From the NCBI GenBank assembly GCA_013289795.1, contig JABCZH010000015.1, positions 1 to 64,000 on the forward strand: 64,000 bases of DNA, given 5' to 3'. The stretch's first letter is position 1. The number at the start of each line of letters is the position of its first letter. The translations under genes were made by a program, and so were the position numbers. Of the stretch, positions 18,194 through 25,473 are shown one piece after another. The notes under the pieces are model-generated. The model searched no databases. It was not told the origin of the DNA and saw only the letters and a list, made by a program, of their open reading frames with translations. This DNA is from Acidobacteriota bacterium. GTDB lineage: Bacteria; Acidobacteriota; Terriglobia; Terriglobales; Acidobacteriaceae.

Positions 18194-18228
18194 CAGCATT
18201 TAGCACTTGGCAATTAGCATTTGGTGAT
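18194..18228 (+). repeat. Heptamer array (YAGCAYT units), second copy
   Basis: Units in register: CAGCATT, TAGCACT, TGGCAAT, TAGCATT, TGGTGAT. The array abuts the 5' end of the minus-strand deacetylase gene and supplies a spurious in-frame TTG start there. It is the same unit as the array at 12584-12618, so a dispersed family is likely in this genome. Confidence 0.65.
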
Positions 18229-18268
18229 CGAGGAACCCGTAAGTATCGCGATGGAATCGGCCGACTAT

Positions 18269-18607
18269 CTAGGTGTGTTTCAGGAGTTGTTCGATTTCGA
18301 CCGTCAGCCCGCCCGGTCCCTTAAGGTAGGCGGCGCGTGCACCCCACGGCCGATCTTGCGGTGGCTCGATTGTTTCCGCGCCGCGGCCTGTGACCGTACG
18401 ATAGTCTGCGTCGCAATCCTGACTATCGAAGCCGAGTGTAACCGTGCTGTCAGTAGACGCGGCATCTAGAATCACGCCGAACTCGCCGAAGCCCAGCCAC
18501 GCCATCCGCTCGTTGTTGAACACGGGAACGACCTGCCACACCTGTTCGAACCAGCGGGCTGCGGCCGGCAAGTCGCGCAGGCGGCAATGTAGATGTGACA
18601 CTCTCAT
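18269..18607 (-). CDS. VOC-superfamily (glyoxalase/bleomycin-resistance-like) protein
   Basis: 112 residues. One beta-alpha-beta-beta-beta pair is visible: MRVSHLHCRLRDLPAAARWFE opens the first half and AAYLKGPGGLTVEIEQ closes the second. The ATG at 18607 follows a very strong GGAGGAGGT; a longer frame reaching 18706 is non-coding in character. Metal ligands fit H6 (VSHLHCRL) and the terminal Glu, so it may be a metal-dependent lyase or dioxygenase-like protein. Substrate unknown. Confidence 0.8.
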   Translation of the reverse strand: MRVSHLHCRLRDLPAAARWFEQVWQVVPVFNNERMAWLGFGEFGVILDAASTDSTVTLGFDSQDCDADYRTVTGRGAETIEPPQDRPWGARAAYLKGPGGLTVEIEQLLKHT

Positions 18608-18688
18608 TGCACCTCCTCCGCCACAAACACCATGATGGAGCTTAGCACCTTCGGCAACAACCCCGCTGGCTAAATGACGGCTTATGGT

Positions 18689-18717
18689 TTGCCCCCTTTT
18701 CGGCACTCACGTATACT
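18689..18717 (+). promoter_or_regulatory. Candidate sigma-70 promoter for the tRNA pair
   Basis: TTGCCC (18689-18694) and TATACT (18712-18717) are separated by 17 bp. Transcription would begin near 18724, leaving a leader of about 65 nt before tRNA-Val. Both tRNAs could be read as one transcript. Confidence 0.45.
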
Positions 18718-18789
18718 GCAAACAGTTCCAGAGAAGCGCCCCTCATATGTTTTCGCAAGGCTCCTACGGCGCGCGAAGTCAGGAGCGAG

Positions 18790-18866
18790 GGGTGGTTAGC
18801 TCAGCTGGTTAGAGCGCCTGCCTTACAAGCAGGAGGTCGCAGGTTCGAGTCCTGCACTACCCACCA
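18790..18866 (+). tRNA. tRNA-Val (anticodon TAC)
   Basis: 77 nt including encoded CCA. The acceptor stem GGGTGGT/ACTACCC pairs with one G-T wobble. The D arm is GCTCAGCTGGTTAGAGC. The anticodon stem CCTGC/GCAGG holds the loop CTTACAA (anticodon TAC). The T arm is GCAGG-TTCGAGT-CCTGC. The discriminator is A. Confidence 0.97.
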
Positions 18867-18890
18867 GATTGGCATTCCGGTGGCAAAACC

Positions 18891-18967
18891 GGGGACGTAG
18901 TTCAGTTGGTTAGAACGCTGCCCTGTCACGGCAGAGGCCGCGGGTTCGAGTCCCGTCGTCCCCGCCA
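18891..18967 (+). tRNA. tRNA-Asp (anticodon GTC)
   Basis: 77 nt including encoded CCA. The acceptor stem GGGGACG/CGTCCCC is perfect. The anticodon loop is CTGTCAC (anticodon GTC) in the stem CTGCC/GGCAG. The T arm is CGCGGG-TTCGAGT-CCCG. The discriminator is G, as expected for Asp. It lies 24 bp after tRNA-Val. Confidence 0.97.
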
Positions 18968-18995
18968 TTCATTCCAACCCACTTGGGAATGAATG
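18966..18995 (+). terminator. Hairpin directly after tRNA-Asp
   Basis: CATTCATTCC (18966-18975) pairs perfectly with GGAATGAATG (18986-18995) around a 10-nt loop, beginning at the CCA end of tRNA-Asp. There is no T run after it, so it may be a 3'-processing or weak termination structure rather than a classical terminator. Confidence 0.35.
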
Positions 18996-19145
18996 GTTCA
19001 TACAGCTTCAACCCACAAAAGCTACTGCACGGTTGCGTTCATCCCCACGGCGACCGGATCGCGCCGCGGTCTGAGTCGCACCCCAAGAACCCATCGAACG
19101 GTGCATCCTGCACGCCGACTCAAATCGTTGCCTGTCCATCGATTT

Positions 19146-19183
19146 GTATATACCTTGACACGTATATGCTCTGTGGTGTATAT
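19146..19183 (+). promoter_or_regulatory. ArsR-operon promoter with three 16-bp-phased GTATAT repeats
   Basis: GTATAT occurs at 19146, 19162 and 19178, each start exactly 16 bp from the last. A consensus -35 TTGACA (19155-19160) is spaced 17 bp from the third GTATAT, which could be the -10. Initiation would then fall at or next to the arsR-type ATG at 19191. The repeats overlap the promoter, as expected for an autorepressor operator. Confidence 0.5.
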
Positions 19184-19190
19184 CAGGAGA

Positions 19191-19571
19191 ATGGAATCTG
19201 TCTTCGAAATCATTGCGGAGCCGAACCGCCGCGCGATCCTGAGCCTCCTAGTCTCGTCACAACAGTCGGTGGGAGAGATGGAGCGTCAGCTTCGTATGCC
19301 GCAGCCGACCGTGTCCAAACATCTGCGAGTGCTGCGCGAGGCCGGTTTCGTGGAATCCACGGTGGACGCACAGCGCCGTCTCTACCGCCTGAAACCTGGA
19401 CCATTTCGGGAGGTGGATGCCTGGCTGGCTCAGTTCCGCCGCTTCTGGTCGGCTCATGTGGATGCTCTCGAACGCCACCTTGATCGCATGAATCATCAGC
19501 CGCAGGGATCATCCACGCCAACGAAAAGGAAGACTAAGGAGGGGACGACGCGGCCCAAACCGCGAACGTGA
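19191..19571 (+). CDS. ArsR-family transcriptional regulator (winged helix)
   Basis: 126 residues. The ArsR/SmtB-type winged helix covers about 1-95, with recognition helix MPQPTVSKHLRVLREAGFV and wing QRRLYRLKP. No metal-binding ELCVCDL motif is present. This places it with the PenR/SdpR-like ArsR proteins typically found beside AHSA1/SRPBCC genes. The basic Lys/Arg-rich tail (about 108-126) is low complexity. AGGAG at 19185-19189 supports the ATG at 19191. It starts an operon with VOC, DoxX and SRPBCC genes and probably represses it through the GTATAT repeats. Confidence 0.88.
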   Translation: MESVFEIIAEPNRRAILSLLVSSQQSVGEMERQLRMPQPTVSKHLRVLREAGFVESTVDAQRRLYRLKPGPFREVDAWLAQFRRFWSAHVDALERHLDRMNHQPQGSSTPTKRKTKEGTTRPKPRT

Positions 19572-19585
19572 CCAAGGAGAAACGA

Positions 19586-19978
19586 ATGAAAATCAAAGTC
19601 ACCAGCGTATATGTCGACGACCAGGAGAAGGCCCTGCGCTTCTATACGGAGGTACTGGGCTTTACCAAGAAGACCGATTTCAGTCAGGGCCCATTTCGTT
19701 GGCTGACCGTGGCCTCACTCGAGGAACCGGACGGCACTGAGCTGCAACAGGCGCTGAACAACAACCCCGCAGCCAAAACGTATCAACAGGCGATGTTTCA
19801 ACAGGGCCAGCCCGCGGCTATGTTTTGCACCGACGACGTCAGGGGCGACTACGAGCGGATCAAAGCCCGCGGCGCAGAATTCACCATGCCGGCCACCGAC
19901 GTGACCGGTGCGACCATTGCGATGCTGAACGACACCTGTGGCAACCTCATTCAGCTCACGCAACTGAAGCGCTGGTAG
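19586..19978 (+). CDS. VOC-superfamily protein in the ArsR operon
   Basis: 130 residues from the ATG at 19586, with AAGGAG six bases upstream. The opening is KVTSVYVDDQEKALRFYTEVLGF, and the second half contains GDYERIKARGAEFTM and ATIAMLNDTCGNLIQLTQL. This is the paired beta-alpha-beta-beta-beta fold of glyoxalase-like proteins. His and Glu ligands of glyoxalase I are not clearly conserved, so enzyme activity is open. The gene lies 14 bp after the regulator and is co-transcribed with it. Confidence 0.85.
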   Translation: MKIKVTSVYVDDQEKALRFYTEVLGFTKKTDFSQGPFRWLTVASLEEPDGTELQQALNNNPAAKTYQQAMFQQGQPAAMFCTDDVRGDYERIKARGAEFTMPATDVTGATIAMLNDTCGNLIQLTQLKRW

Positions 19979-20033
19979 TGCGGCCGTTCAACACGATGGC
20001 GGTCACCCAATACATCATTAGGAGAAGAAGCTT

Positions 20034-20606
20034 ATGTCAGCCGCAGCACAAATCGTAGATCTGCAATCGGCATCCGATGGCAAGACGAAGTACCGGCGTC
20101 GCTCTGCCATGAATGTCGCACTTTGGACCCTGCAAGTGTTGTGTGGCGTCTTTTTCTGCGTCACCGGTTTCGGCAAGGTGATGTGTTACAGGGCGGACGT
20201 GTGGAACCAAACACTCCATCAACCCGTGGCATGGTTTTCCGCCGTGCCGCAAGGCCTATTTGTCTTCATCGGGGTCTGTGAGTTCCTTGGAGGCGTTGGC
20301 CTGATCTTGCCGGCGATGACCGGCGTCAAACCGAAGCTTACGCCATTTGCCGCCATTGGCCTGACGCTGGTCATGGTGCTCGCGGCGGTGTTTCACATCG
20401 CACGCGGCGTTGAGTACAGCTTCTTGCCCATCAATGTGGTGTCGGCAGCGGTCACCGCGTTCATCGCGTATGGACGGTTGATTGTGACCCCGATCGTGCC
20501 CGCTTCGATCGGCTTGTCCCGCGTGATGAAAGGGCTTGCGGTACTCGGTGCTCTGGTCTTCGTCTCTGTTGCTCCAGTGTGGTACATGTTGACACACGCT
20601 CACTGA
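20034..20606 (+). CDS. DoxX-like integral membrane protein
   Basis: 190 residues with four to five membrane helices. The first contains LWTLQVLCGVFFCVTGFGKVM and the second FVFIGVCEFLGGVGLILPA, which is the DoxX_2/DoxX pattern. A cytoplasmic N-terminus of about 25 residues precedes them. AGGAG lies before the ATG at 20034. Family members are poorly defined; some associate with redox or thiol stress. Its place between VOC and SRPBCC genes in an ArsR-controlled operon argues for a shared stress or detoxification role (inference). Confidence 0.83.
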   Translation: MSAAAQIVDLQSASDGKTKYRRRSAMNVALWTLQVLCGVFFCVTGFGKVMCYRADVWNQTLHQPVAWFSAVPQGLFVFIGVCEFLGGVGLILPAMTGVKPKLTPFAAIGLTLVMVLAAVFHIARGVEYSFLPINVVSAAVTAFIAYGRLIVTPIVPASIGLSRVMKGLAVLGALVFVSVAPVWYMLTHAH

Positions 20607-20628
20607 CGGATGGACAAGGAGAAGATCG

Positions 20629-21213
20629 ATGGACAATCTCGGACAGTACACACCGGGTCCGGCCAGCGGGGCGCGGGTACAAAAGGAGCGGGGACAAAAC
20701 GGGGAAGAAAAGTGGACGCTCGTTCTCGTCCGAGAGTTGCGCCACCCACCGGCAAGAGTCTGGGAGGCGCTCACCGACCCGGCGCATCTGCGCGAGTGGG
20801 CTCCCTTTGACGCCGATGGAAACCTGGGTACGGTTGGGAGCACGGTGAAGCTAACTACGGTGGGTGCGCCCGCGCTGCGCGTTACCGAAACAAAAGTGAC
20901 ACGAGCTGACGCTCCCGAGGTGCTTGAGTACAACTGGGGTGGGTTCAATATGCGGTGGGAACTCGAAGCCCTTGGCGACGGCACGCGCCTGACGTTGTGG
21001 ACCAACATCGGCCACCGCTTCATCGCAATGGGTGCTGCCGGGTGGCACATTTGTTTCGATGTTCTGGATCGCCTGCTCAGCGGAACTCCCATCGGCCGCA
21101 TCGTCGGCCCTGAGGCCATGAAGTTCGGTGGCTGGCAGCGGTTGAACGCGGAGTACGCCAAGCAGTTTGGCATTGAGATCCCCGGCTGGACACCCGACGC
21201 CCCGAAGCATTGA
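20629..21213 (+). CDS. SRPBCC (AHSA1-like) family protein
   Basis: 194 residues. After a polar N-terminus of about 28 residues comes the START-like fold: LVRELRHPPARVWEALTDPAHLREWAPFD, VLEYNWGGFNMRWELEALGDGTRLTLW and a C-terminal helix with GGWQRLNAEYAKQF. It probably binds a hydrophobic ligand. It follows the DoxX gene by 22 bp and is the last gene of the ArsR operon. ArsR-AHSA1 pairs are common; the ligand is unknown. Confidence 0.85.
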   Translation: MDNLGQYTPGPASGARVQKERGQNGEEKWTLVLVRELRHPPARVWEALTDPAHLREWAPFDADGNLGTVGSTVKLTTVGAPALRVTETKVTRADAPEVLEYNWGGFNMRWELEALGDGTRLTLWTNIGHRFIAMGAAGWHICFDVLDRLLSGTPIGRIVGPEAMKFGGWQRLNAEYAKQFGIEIPGWTPDAPKH

Positions 21214-21312
21214 AGCGCGGGAGGAAGGAAGAAGGAGGAAGAAGCCCATAACTCATTCGGGATTGCGGGGAAGCTGAACTGAAAGGGGCGAAGTGAGGCG
21301 CGAGGGAACATC

Positions 21313-21888
21313 ATGTCGAAGAACGGCGGCATCATCGGGGTATCAGATCATGGCGGTTGGGCGGTGCTGGTGACGGTGGCGCGCGATGGGACGCTCCTCG
21401 ACCGCCGCCGGGTGGAACTGGTGGGCGAGGGCCTGCCCAAGCTTCCGCACCACCGCGAAGGCCAGGGGCTCCCGCTCGACGCGGCGGTGGAGCTGGTAGA
21501 GCGCGTGCGCGTGTCGGCGGAGAGGCACGCGGTGCTTGCCTTGGACGCCGTCACGACAGCGGTGCCGCGTATCCTTGGTGTCGCCCTTCGCAAGTGCCCA
21601 CAGCTTCCACCCACGATTGCCGAGCGAATCAAGGACTACCGTGCGCAGAACAATGCCGACTGGGTGATGTACCGCAAGGCCCTGGCCTCTGCTGCCGAGG
21701 CGCAGGGTTGGCCCGTCCACTGGTACGACGCGAAGAAGGTGTTGGGTGCGGCGGGCCAGGTGTTGCGTGTAGAGAACTTCGATGCTCACTTCGTCAGAGT
21801 GCGGAGGGCCATCGGGCCGCCTTGGAACAAGGATCACAAGCTGGCAATGGCGGCGGCTATCGTCACGGCGAGCGCGGTTGCGGAATAA
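21313..21888 (+). CDS. Conserved hypothetical protein, possible RNase H-like fold
   Basis: 191 residues, soluble. It opens with an acidic beta-hairpin (GIIGVSDHGGWAVLVTVARDGTLLDRRRVEL) that resembles the start of RNase H/RuvC-like folds, and LALDAVTTAVPRI could be a second acidic strand. KDYRAQNNADWVMYRKALASAA is the most distinctive stretch. I do not know a named family and assign no activity. It lies 99 bp after the SRPBCC gene in a polypurine-rich gap, so it may be outside that operon. Confidence 0.7.
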   Translation: MSKNGGIIGVSDHGGWAVLVTVARDGTLLDRRRVELVGEGLPKLPHHREGQGLPLDAAVELVERVRVSAERHAVLALDAVTTAVPRILGVALRKCPQLPPTIAERIKDYRAQNNADWVMYRKALASAAEAQGWPVHWYDAKKVLGAAGQVLRVENFDAHFVRVRRAIGPPWNKDHKLAMAAAIVTASAVAE

Positions 21889-21948
21889 GCTGCGGAACCT
21901 GGAGTAAGGCGCTTTACGGTGTCGCCGATAAATGGAGGAGAAATAATC

Positions 21949-22527
21949 ATGAAAGATAGCACCAAACGTTCGAAAAGGGACTTGTCACCAGAACAACGTC
22001 AAGAACTGCTCGGAGCATTGAAATCCCGCTTCGAAGAAAACATTAGCCGCCACAAAGGGGTTGAGTGGGCCAACCTACAGGCAAAGCTGGAAGCTAATAC
22101 TGAAAAACTGTGGTCACTCAATGAAATGGAAAGGACTGGCGGTGAACCGGATGTTGTTGGTCATGATAAGAAGACGGGCGAATACATTTTTTATGATTGT
22201 TCCGAGGAGAGTCCGAAAGGCCGCAGAAGTCTTTGCTACGACCGCGAGGCGCTCGACTCAAGGAAAGAAAATAAGCCTAAAGGCAGCGCGATGGATATGG
22301 CAGATGCCATGGGCGTTGAGCTTTTGACGGAAGAACAGTATCGAGAGTTGCAGAAGCTTGGAGAGTTCGATACGAAAACATCGAGCTGGGTGAAAACGCC
22401 TTCTGCTATCAGAGAACTCGGCGGCGCTCTCTTTTGTGATCGCCGCTTCGATACGGTCTTCGTCTATCACAACGGCGCCGAATCCTACTATGCCGCCAGG
22501 GCGTTCCGAGGGTCGCTAAGAGTCTGA
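21949..22527 (+). CDS. DUF4256-family protein
   Basis: 192 residues. Strong, compact conservation is recognisable: HKGVEWANLQAKLE, LWSLNEMERTGGEPDVVGHD, YIFYDCSEESPKGRRS, LCYDREALDSRK and the C-terminal VFVYHNGAESYYAARAFRG. These match the uncharacterised DUF4256 family, which is usually about 185 residues. GGAGGAG at 21934-21940 fixes the ATG at 21949. AT content is higher than in its neighbours, so it may have been acquired by transfer (inference). Confidence 0.83.
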   Translation: MKDSTKRSKRDLSPEQRQELLGALKSRFEENISRHKGVEWANLQAKLEANTEKLWSLNEMERTGGEPDVVGHDKKTGEYIFYDCSEESPKGRRSLCYDREALDSRKENKPKGSAMDMADAMGVELLTEEQYRELQKLGEFDTKTSSWVKTPSAIRELGGALFCDRRFDTVFVYHNGAESYYAARAFRGSLRV

Positions 22528-22614
22528 ATTTTGGGCGTATGCCCGTTTCCCCAGTCGGTTGCCGGATGACAGCTGGTGCTTGCATTTCGTGCCTGCACTG
22601 CCTATAACGTGTGC

Positions 22615-22857
22615 ATGCAATATACTATCCGCAACGTACCGGGAGCCTTGGACGAAGCTCTTCGCAGAGCTGCACGTGAGCGGGGCAAGAGCTTGAATGA
22701 AGTAGCGATTGAGGCCCTGGCCAGGGGGGCTGGCATTGCCGGGGAGCAGAGCCGGCAACGCGATCTCGGCGACATTGCGAGCACCTGGCGCAAAGACGCC
22801 GCTTTCGATAGCGCATTGGCCGCGCAGGATACGATCGATGAAGAGATGTGGCGGTGA
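22615..22857 (+). CDS. VapB/FitA-like antitoxin
   Basis: 80 residues. A ribbon-helix-helix-type N-terminus (MQYTIRNVPGALDEALRRAA RERGKSLNEVAIEAL) is followed by a C-terminal arm (DLGDIASTWRKDAAFDSALA) that would wrap the toxin. The last 10 bp overlap the toxin start. It should neutralise the PIN toxin and autoregulate the operon. Confidence 0.82.
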   Translation: MQYTIRNVPGALDEALRRAARERGKSLNEVAIEALARGAGIAGEQSRQRDLGDIASTWRKDAAFDSALAAQDTIDEEMWR

Positions 22858-23237
22858 AGCTGACGCTCGACACGAATCGCTATACCGACTTGTGCCGGGG
22901 TGAGGTGTCGGTGGTCGAAACCGTCGAACTCGCCGAGGAAGTCTGGCTGCCCTTCGTCGTGCTTAGTGAACTGCGGGCCGGGTTTGCTGTGGGCAGTCAA
23001 GGACCGCGCAACGAAGCCGTCCTGCGGCGCTTCCTCTTGAAACTCGGCGTTGGTGTGCTGTTTGCTGACGAACAGACCACGCATCATTACGGCGCTGTTT
23101 ACCGGCAACTGCGAAAGCAAGGGACTCCCATCCCGACGAACGATATGTGGATCGCGGCCCTCGTCCTGCAACACTCGCTCATTCTGTTCGCCCGCGACGC
23201 CCATTTTGATGCCCTTCCCCAGTTGCCGCGCGTGTAG
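22848..23237 (+). CDS. VapC-type PIN-domain toxin
   Basis: 129 residues. The acidic PIN residues are visible as D of LTLDTNRYTDL, E of VVLSELRAGF, D of IPTNDMWIAA and D of FARDAHFDALPQL. VapC toxins are Mg2+-dependent RNases, usually cutting tRNA or rRNA. ATG 22848 overlaps the antitoxin stop; GTG 22854 is an alternative. The module is a likely mobile accessory unit in an otherwise chromosomal region. Confidence 0.87.
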   Translation: MAVKLTLDTNRYTDLCRGEVSVVETVELAEEVWLPFVVLSELRAGFAVGSQGPRNEAVLRRFLLKLGVGVLFADEQTTHHYGAVYRQLRKQGTPIPTNDMWIAALVLQHSLILFARDAHFDALPQLPRV

Positions 23238-23266
23238 AGAGCGAAACGGCTGGTTCGTCTCTGCTT

Positions 23267-23461
23267 TTACTTTCGCCCTACTCCCAGTTCTTTCCAAACA
23301 GCAGGGTCATCGGTTACATAAAATATCGGCTCCATTCTTCTGTGTTCGATAATGTCGGTTATGCCGTTTAGGGTGATTACTTCGTAGGATGGATAACCAG
23401 AAGCATCCCGGCGATTACTTTTGCCAATGGTGCCTCCTGCCCGATTATGTCGATCCGTCAT
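23267..23461 (-). CDS. Small hypothetical protein, uncertain
   Basis: 64 residues, polar and soluble, with a plausible globular core (YEVITLNGITDIIEHRRMEPIFYVTDDPAVWKEL). GGAG lies about 13 bases before the ATG at 23461, a poor spacing. The amino-acid make-up looks more protein-like than the shadow frames around it. It may be a fragment of a larger family; I cannot name it. Confidence 0.35.
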   Translation of the reverse strand: MTDRHNRAGGTIGKSNRRDASGYPSYEVITLNGITDIIEHRRMEPIFYVTDDPAVWKELGVGRK

Positions 23462-23548
23462 TTCAGGATTATCTCCGAAATGGCGTAAACCCCGGGTGCC
23501 CGCCGGCCTTGCCCGGTGTAAGCTAACATGGTTCGAAAGGGGAGATCC

Positions 23549-25165
23549 ATGGTCACTTTAAAACCCAACCTAACGCTAAAGAACCTCGGGTTTTCGATTG
23601 CCTGCGCAGTCACGCTTTGCGTTTTGCATCCGCTGCTTGCAGCCCAGACAGGCGACGGGTTGGTCAGTGGCGTTGCGCGAAAAGTCATCCGCCATGCGGC
23701 ACCCTCTGCGCAAAGTTGCCAGACGCGAGCAAACGACACTCCAGAAAAACTTCTGGAATGTACGCAATCGTCCCAGCTCTGGCAAATCCTTACCCAGTTT
23801 CAGCAAATCTCAGACCAAAACCCCGGACCCGATGGTCATGGCAACCGTGATACCGGAACTGCGGGTTACAAAGCGTCGGTCGCTTATGTGGCGGGTTTGA
23901 TGAAGAAAGCTGGCTATAAGGTGACGGTTCAGTCCTATCAATACCAAGCTACCAAAATTGTGGGTGTGCCTGAGTTCAGTACCTCCGACGAGAATTATGT
24001 TTTGATGCGCGACTGGTTCGTGGCAAGACTCTCCGGTGGCGGCACGGTCAGCGCCTCGATACAACCTGCTGGCGGCTCGGGCAATGGGTGTCTGCGGAGT
24101 GATTTTGCGGCATTCATACTGGGCAACATTGCCCTGGTTGAGCGAGGAGGGTGCAGATTTGATGTGCAGGTGGCCAATGCTCAAGCGGCAGGTGCATCTG
24201 CGGTGGTTATCTATAACACGCCCGATGCGGGGCAAGATCAATTCGACCCGGTCGCAGGTCCCGGCGATCACTCGATCGTTTTCCCAGCTCGGCTCACTCG
24301 CCAAGCGAGCATCCCAGTGATCGGTGTTGCCGCTTACAGCGTAGGCTCGGAGTTGCTGCGACGATACGCATCCGGCGACGCACCCCAGGTACACATTGAT
24401 ATTCGCACCCAGCCCACATCCGGCACGGACTACAACCTGATTGCCGAGTCACCCTTCGGAGATCCCAACCATACCGTCGTCATTGAGGGGCACCTCGACT
24501 CAATCTACGGTGCGGGCATGTTGGACAACGCGTCGGGATCGACCACCATTCTCGCAATTGCCCTGAACCTGGCAAAGACTTCCACAGTGAATCGGCTGCG
24601 CTACATCTGGTTTGGTGGCGAAGAACTCGGATTGCTCGGTTCCGCGTACTACACCACGCATTTAAGTTCTGCCGAGCGAAAGATCATCGCCTTCGATCTT
24701 GACGCGGATGTCACCGCCACTCCCAACTTCGACATTTATGTTGCCGATCCCGCGACCGCGTGCAATGTTAACGAGTTCCCCTCGAATGTGGTTCCACAAT
24801 CAAAAATAGGCACCCAAATGTGGACGGACTACTTTAATTCCATCGGAGTTGTGTCCGGGTCCGCCCCGTTCGGCAACTGCGGCACAGATTCGAATTCTTT
24901 TGCCTTGATCGGGATTCCGGACACCGGCATTCTGACCATGCAGGATTGCTGTAAGGGGCAATCGGAAGTTGACATATGGGGCGGATTTCTGGGGAACTAC
25001 GAAGGCCAGGTGCCGGGTAACGATGGCGGGTGCTGCGATCAGCCCAATCGTTGGTGCGACAATCTTAGTAATAATGACCCGTTCGTACTGGGATTGGCGT
25101 CGAAGGCGACAGCGTACGTGACGCTCAAACTTGCCAACCGGACATTTCAGGCGACACACCCCTGA
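23549..25165 (+). CDS. Secreted M28-family metallopeptidase with PA domain
   Basis: 538 residues. Signal peptide (LGFSIACAVTLCVLHPLLAAQ), pro-region, PA domain insert (about 165-285, GNIALVERGGCRFDVQVANAQAAGA), then the M28 zinc core: His in VVIEGHLDS, Asp in GAGMLDNASGS, Glu pair in WFGGEELGLLGS and Asp in FDLDADV. The last ligand, normally His in a C-Y-H-x-x-C-D motif, appears as GGCCDQPNRWCDNLSNN, with Asp at the His place. AGGGGAG before 23549 favours this ATG over 23528. It is probably an extracytoplasmic aminopeptidase, with activity uncertain because of the ligand change. Confidence 0.85.
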   Translation: MVTLKPNLTLKNLGFSIACAVTLCVLHPLLAAQTGDGLVSGVARKVIRHAAPSAQSCQTRANDTPEKLLECTQSSQLWQILTQFQQISDQNPGPDGHGNRDTGTAGYKASVAYVAGLMKKAGYKVTVQSYQYQATKIVGVPEFSTSDENYVLMRDWFVARLSGGGTVSASIQPAGGSGNGCLRSDFAAFILGNIALVERGGCRFDVQVANAQAAGASAVVIYNTPDAGQDQFDPVAGPGDHSIVFPARLTRQASIPVIGVAAYSVGSELLRRYASGDAPQVHIDIRTQPTSGTDYNLIAESPFGDPNHTVVIEGHLDSIYGAGMLDNASGSTTILAIALNLAKTSTVNRLRYIWFGGEELGLLGSAYYTTHLSSAERKIIAFDLDADVTATPNFDIYVADPATACNVNEFPSNVVPQSKIGTQMWTDYFNSIGVVSGSAPFGNCGTDSNSFALIGIPDTGILTMQDCCKGQSEVDIWGGFLGNYEGQVPGNDGGCCDQPNRWCDNLSNNDPFVLGLASKATAYVTLKLANRTFQATHP

Positions 25166-25473
25166 TTGTGTGATCACTATTGCGCTTTGAAAAATACGAG
25201 GACGACGTTTACGGGTTTTTCTTTCGGCTCAGTGGCGTGAAGAAACCGGGGAACGTCCCGTCCCAATTCGCGATTGAAGTGGCGCATGCCCCACTCGGTG
25301 ACAATTGACATCAAATTTACCGGCCCGTTACACTTTTTTGTCAGGCGGGGAAGCTCTTTGAGTCCAGCAATCATTAAAGAGGAGGTAGCGAAAGCTGCCA
25401 AGGGTGTGAAAACTTCTGCCGCCGCTTAGTAACCCCGCTCCGTCGAAGCCGGAATGCGTAACAAGGAGAGCAA
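25166..25473. other. Intergenic stretch without a supported gene
   Basis: 308 bp. A 74-codon minus-strand frame (25177-25401) lacks a ribosome site; its coding strand shows only an anti-Shine-Dalgarno-like CCTCCT before the second Met. An AAGGAGAG just before 25474 is the ribosome site of the following hydrolase gene. Nothing else is seen. Confidence 0.5.

Noticed and set aside
18790-18967. tRNA-associated integration site
   Set aside because: No integrase gene and no direct repeat of the tRNA 3' ends was seen downstream.
20256-21335. 359-codon minus-strand open frame
   Set aside because: Spans DoxX and SRPBCC genes on the other strand, both with clear folds and ribosome sites.
25177-25401. 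74-codon minus-strand frame with some protein-like content
   Set aside because: No ribosome site, no recognised family and short; kept out for lack of support, although a real small gene cannot be excluded.
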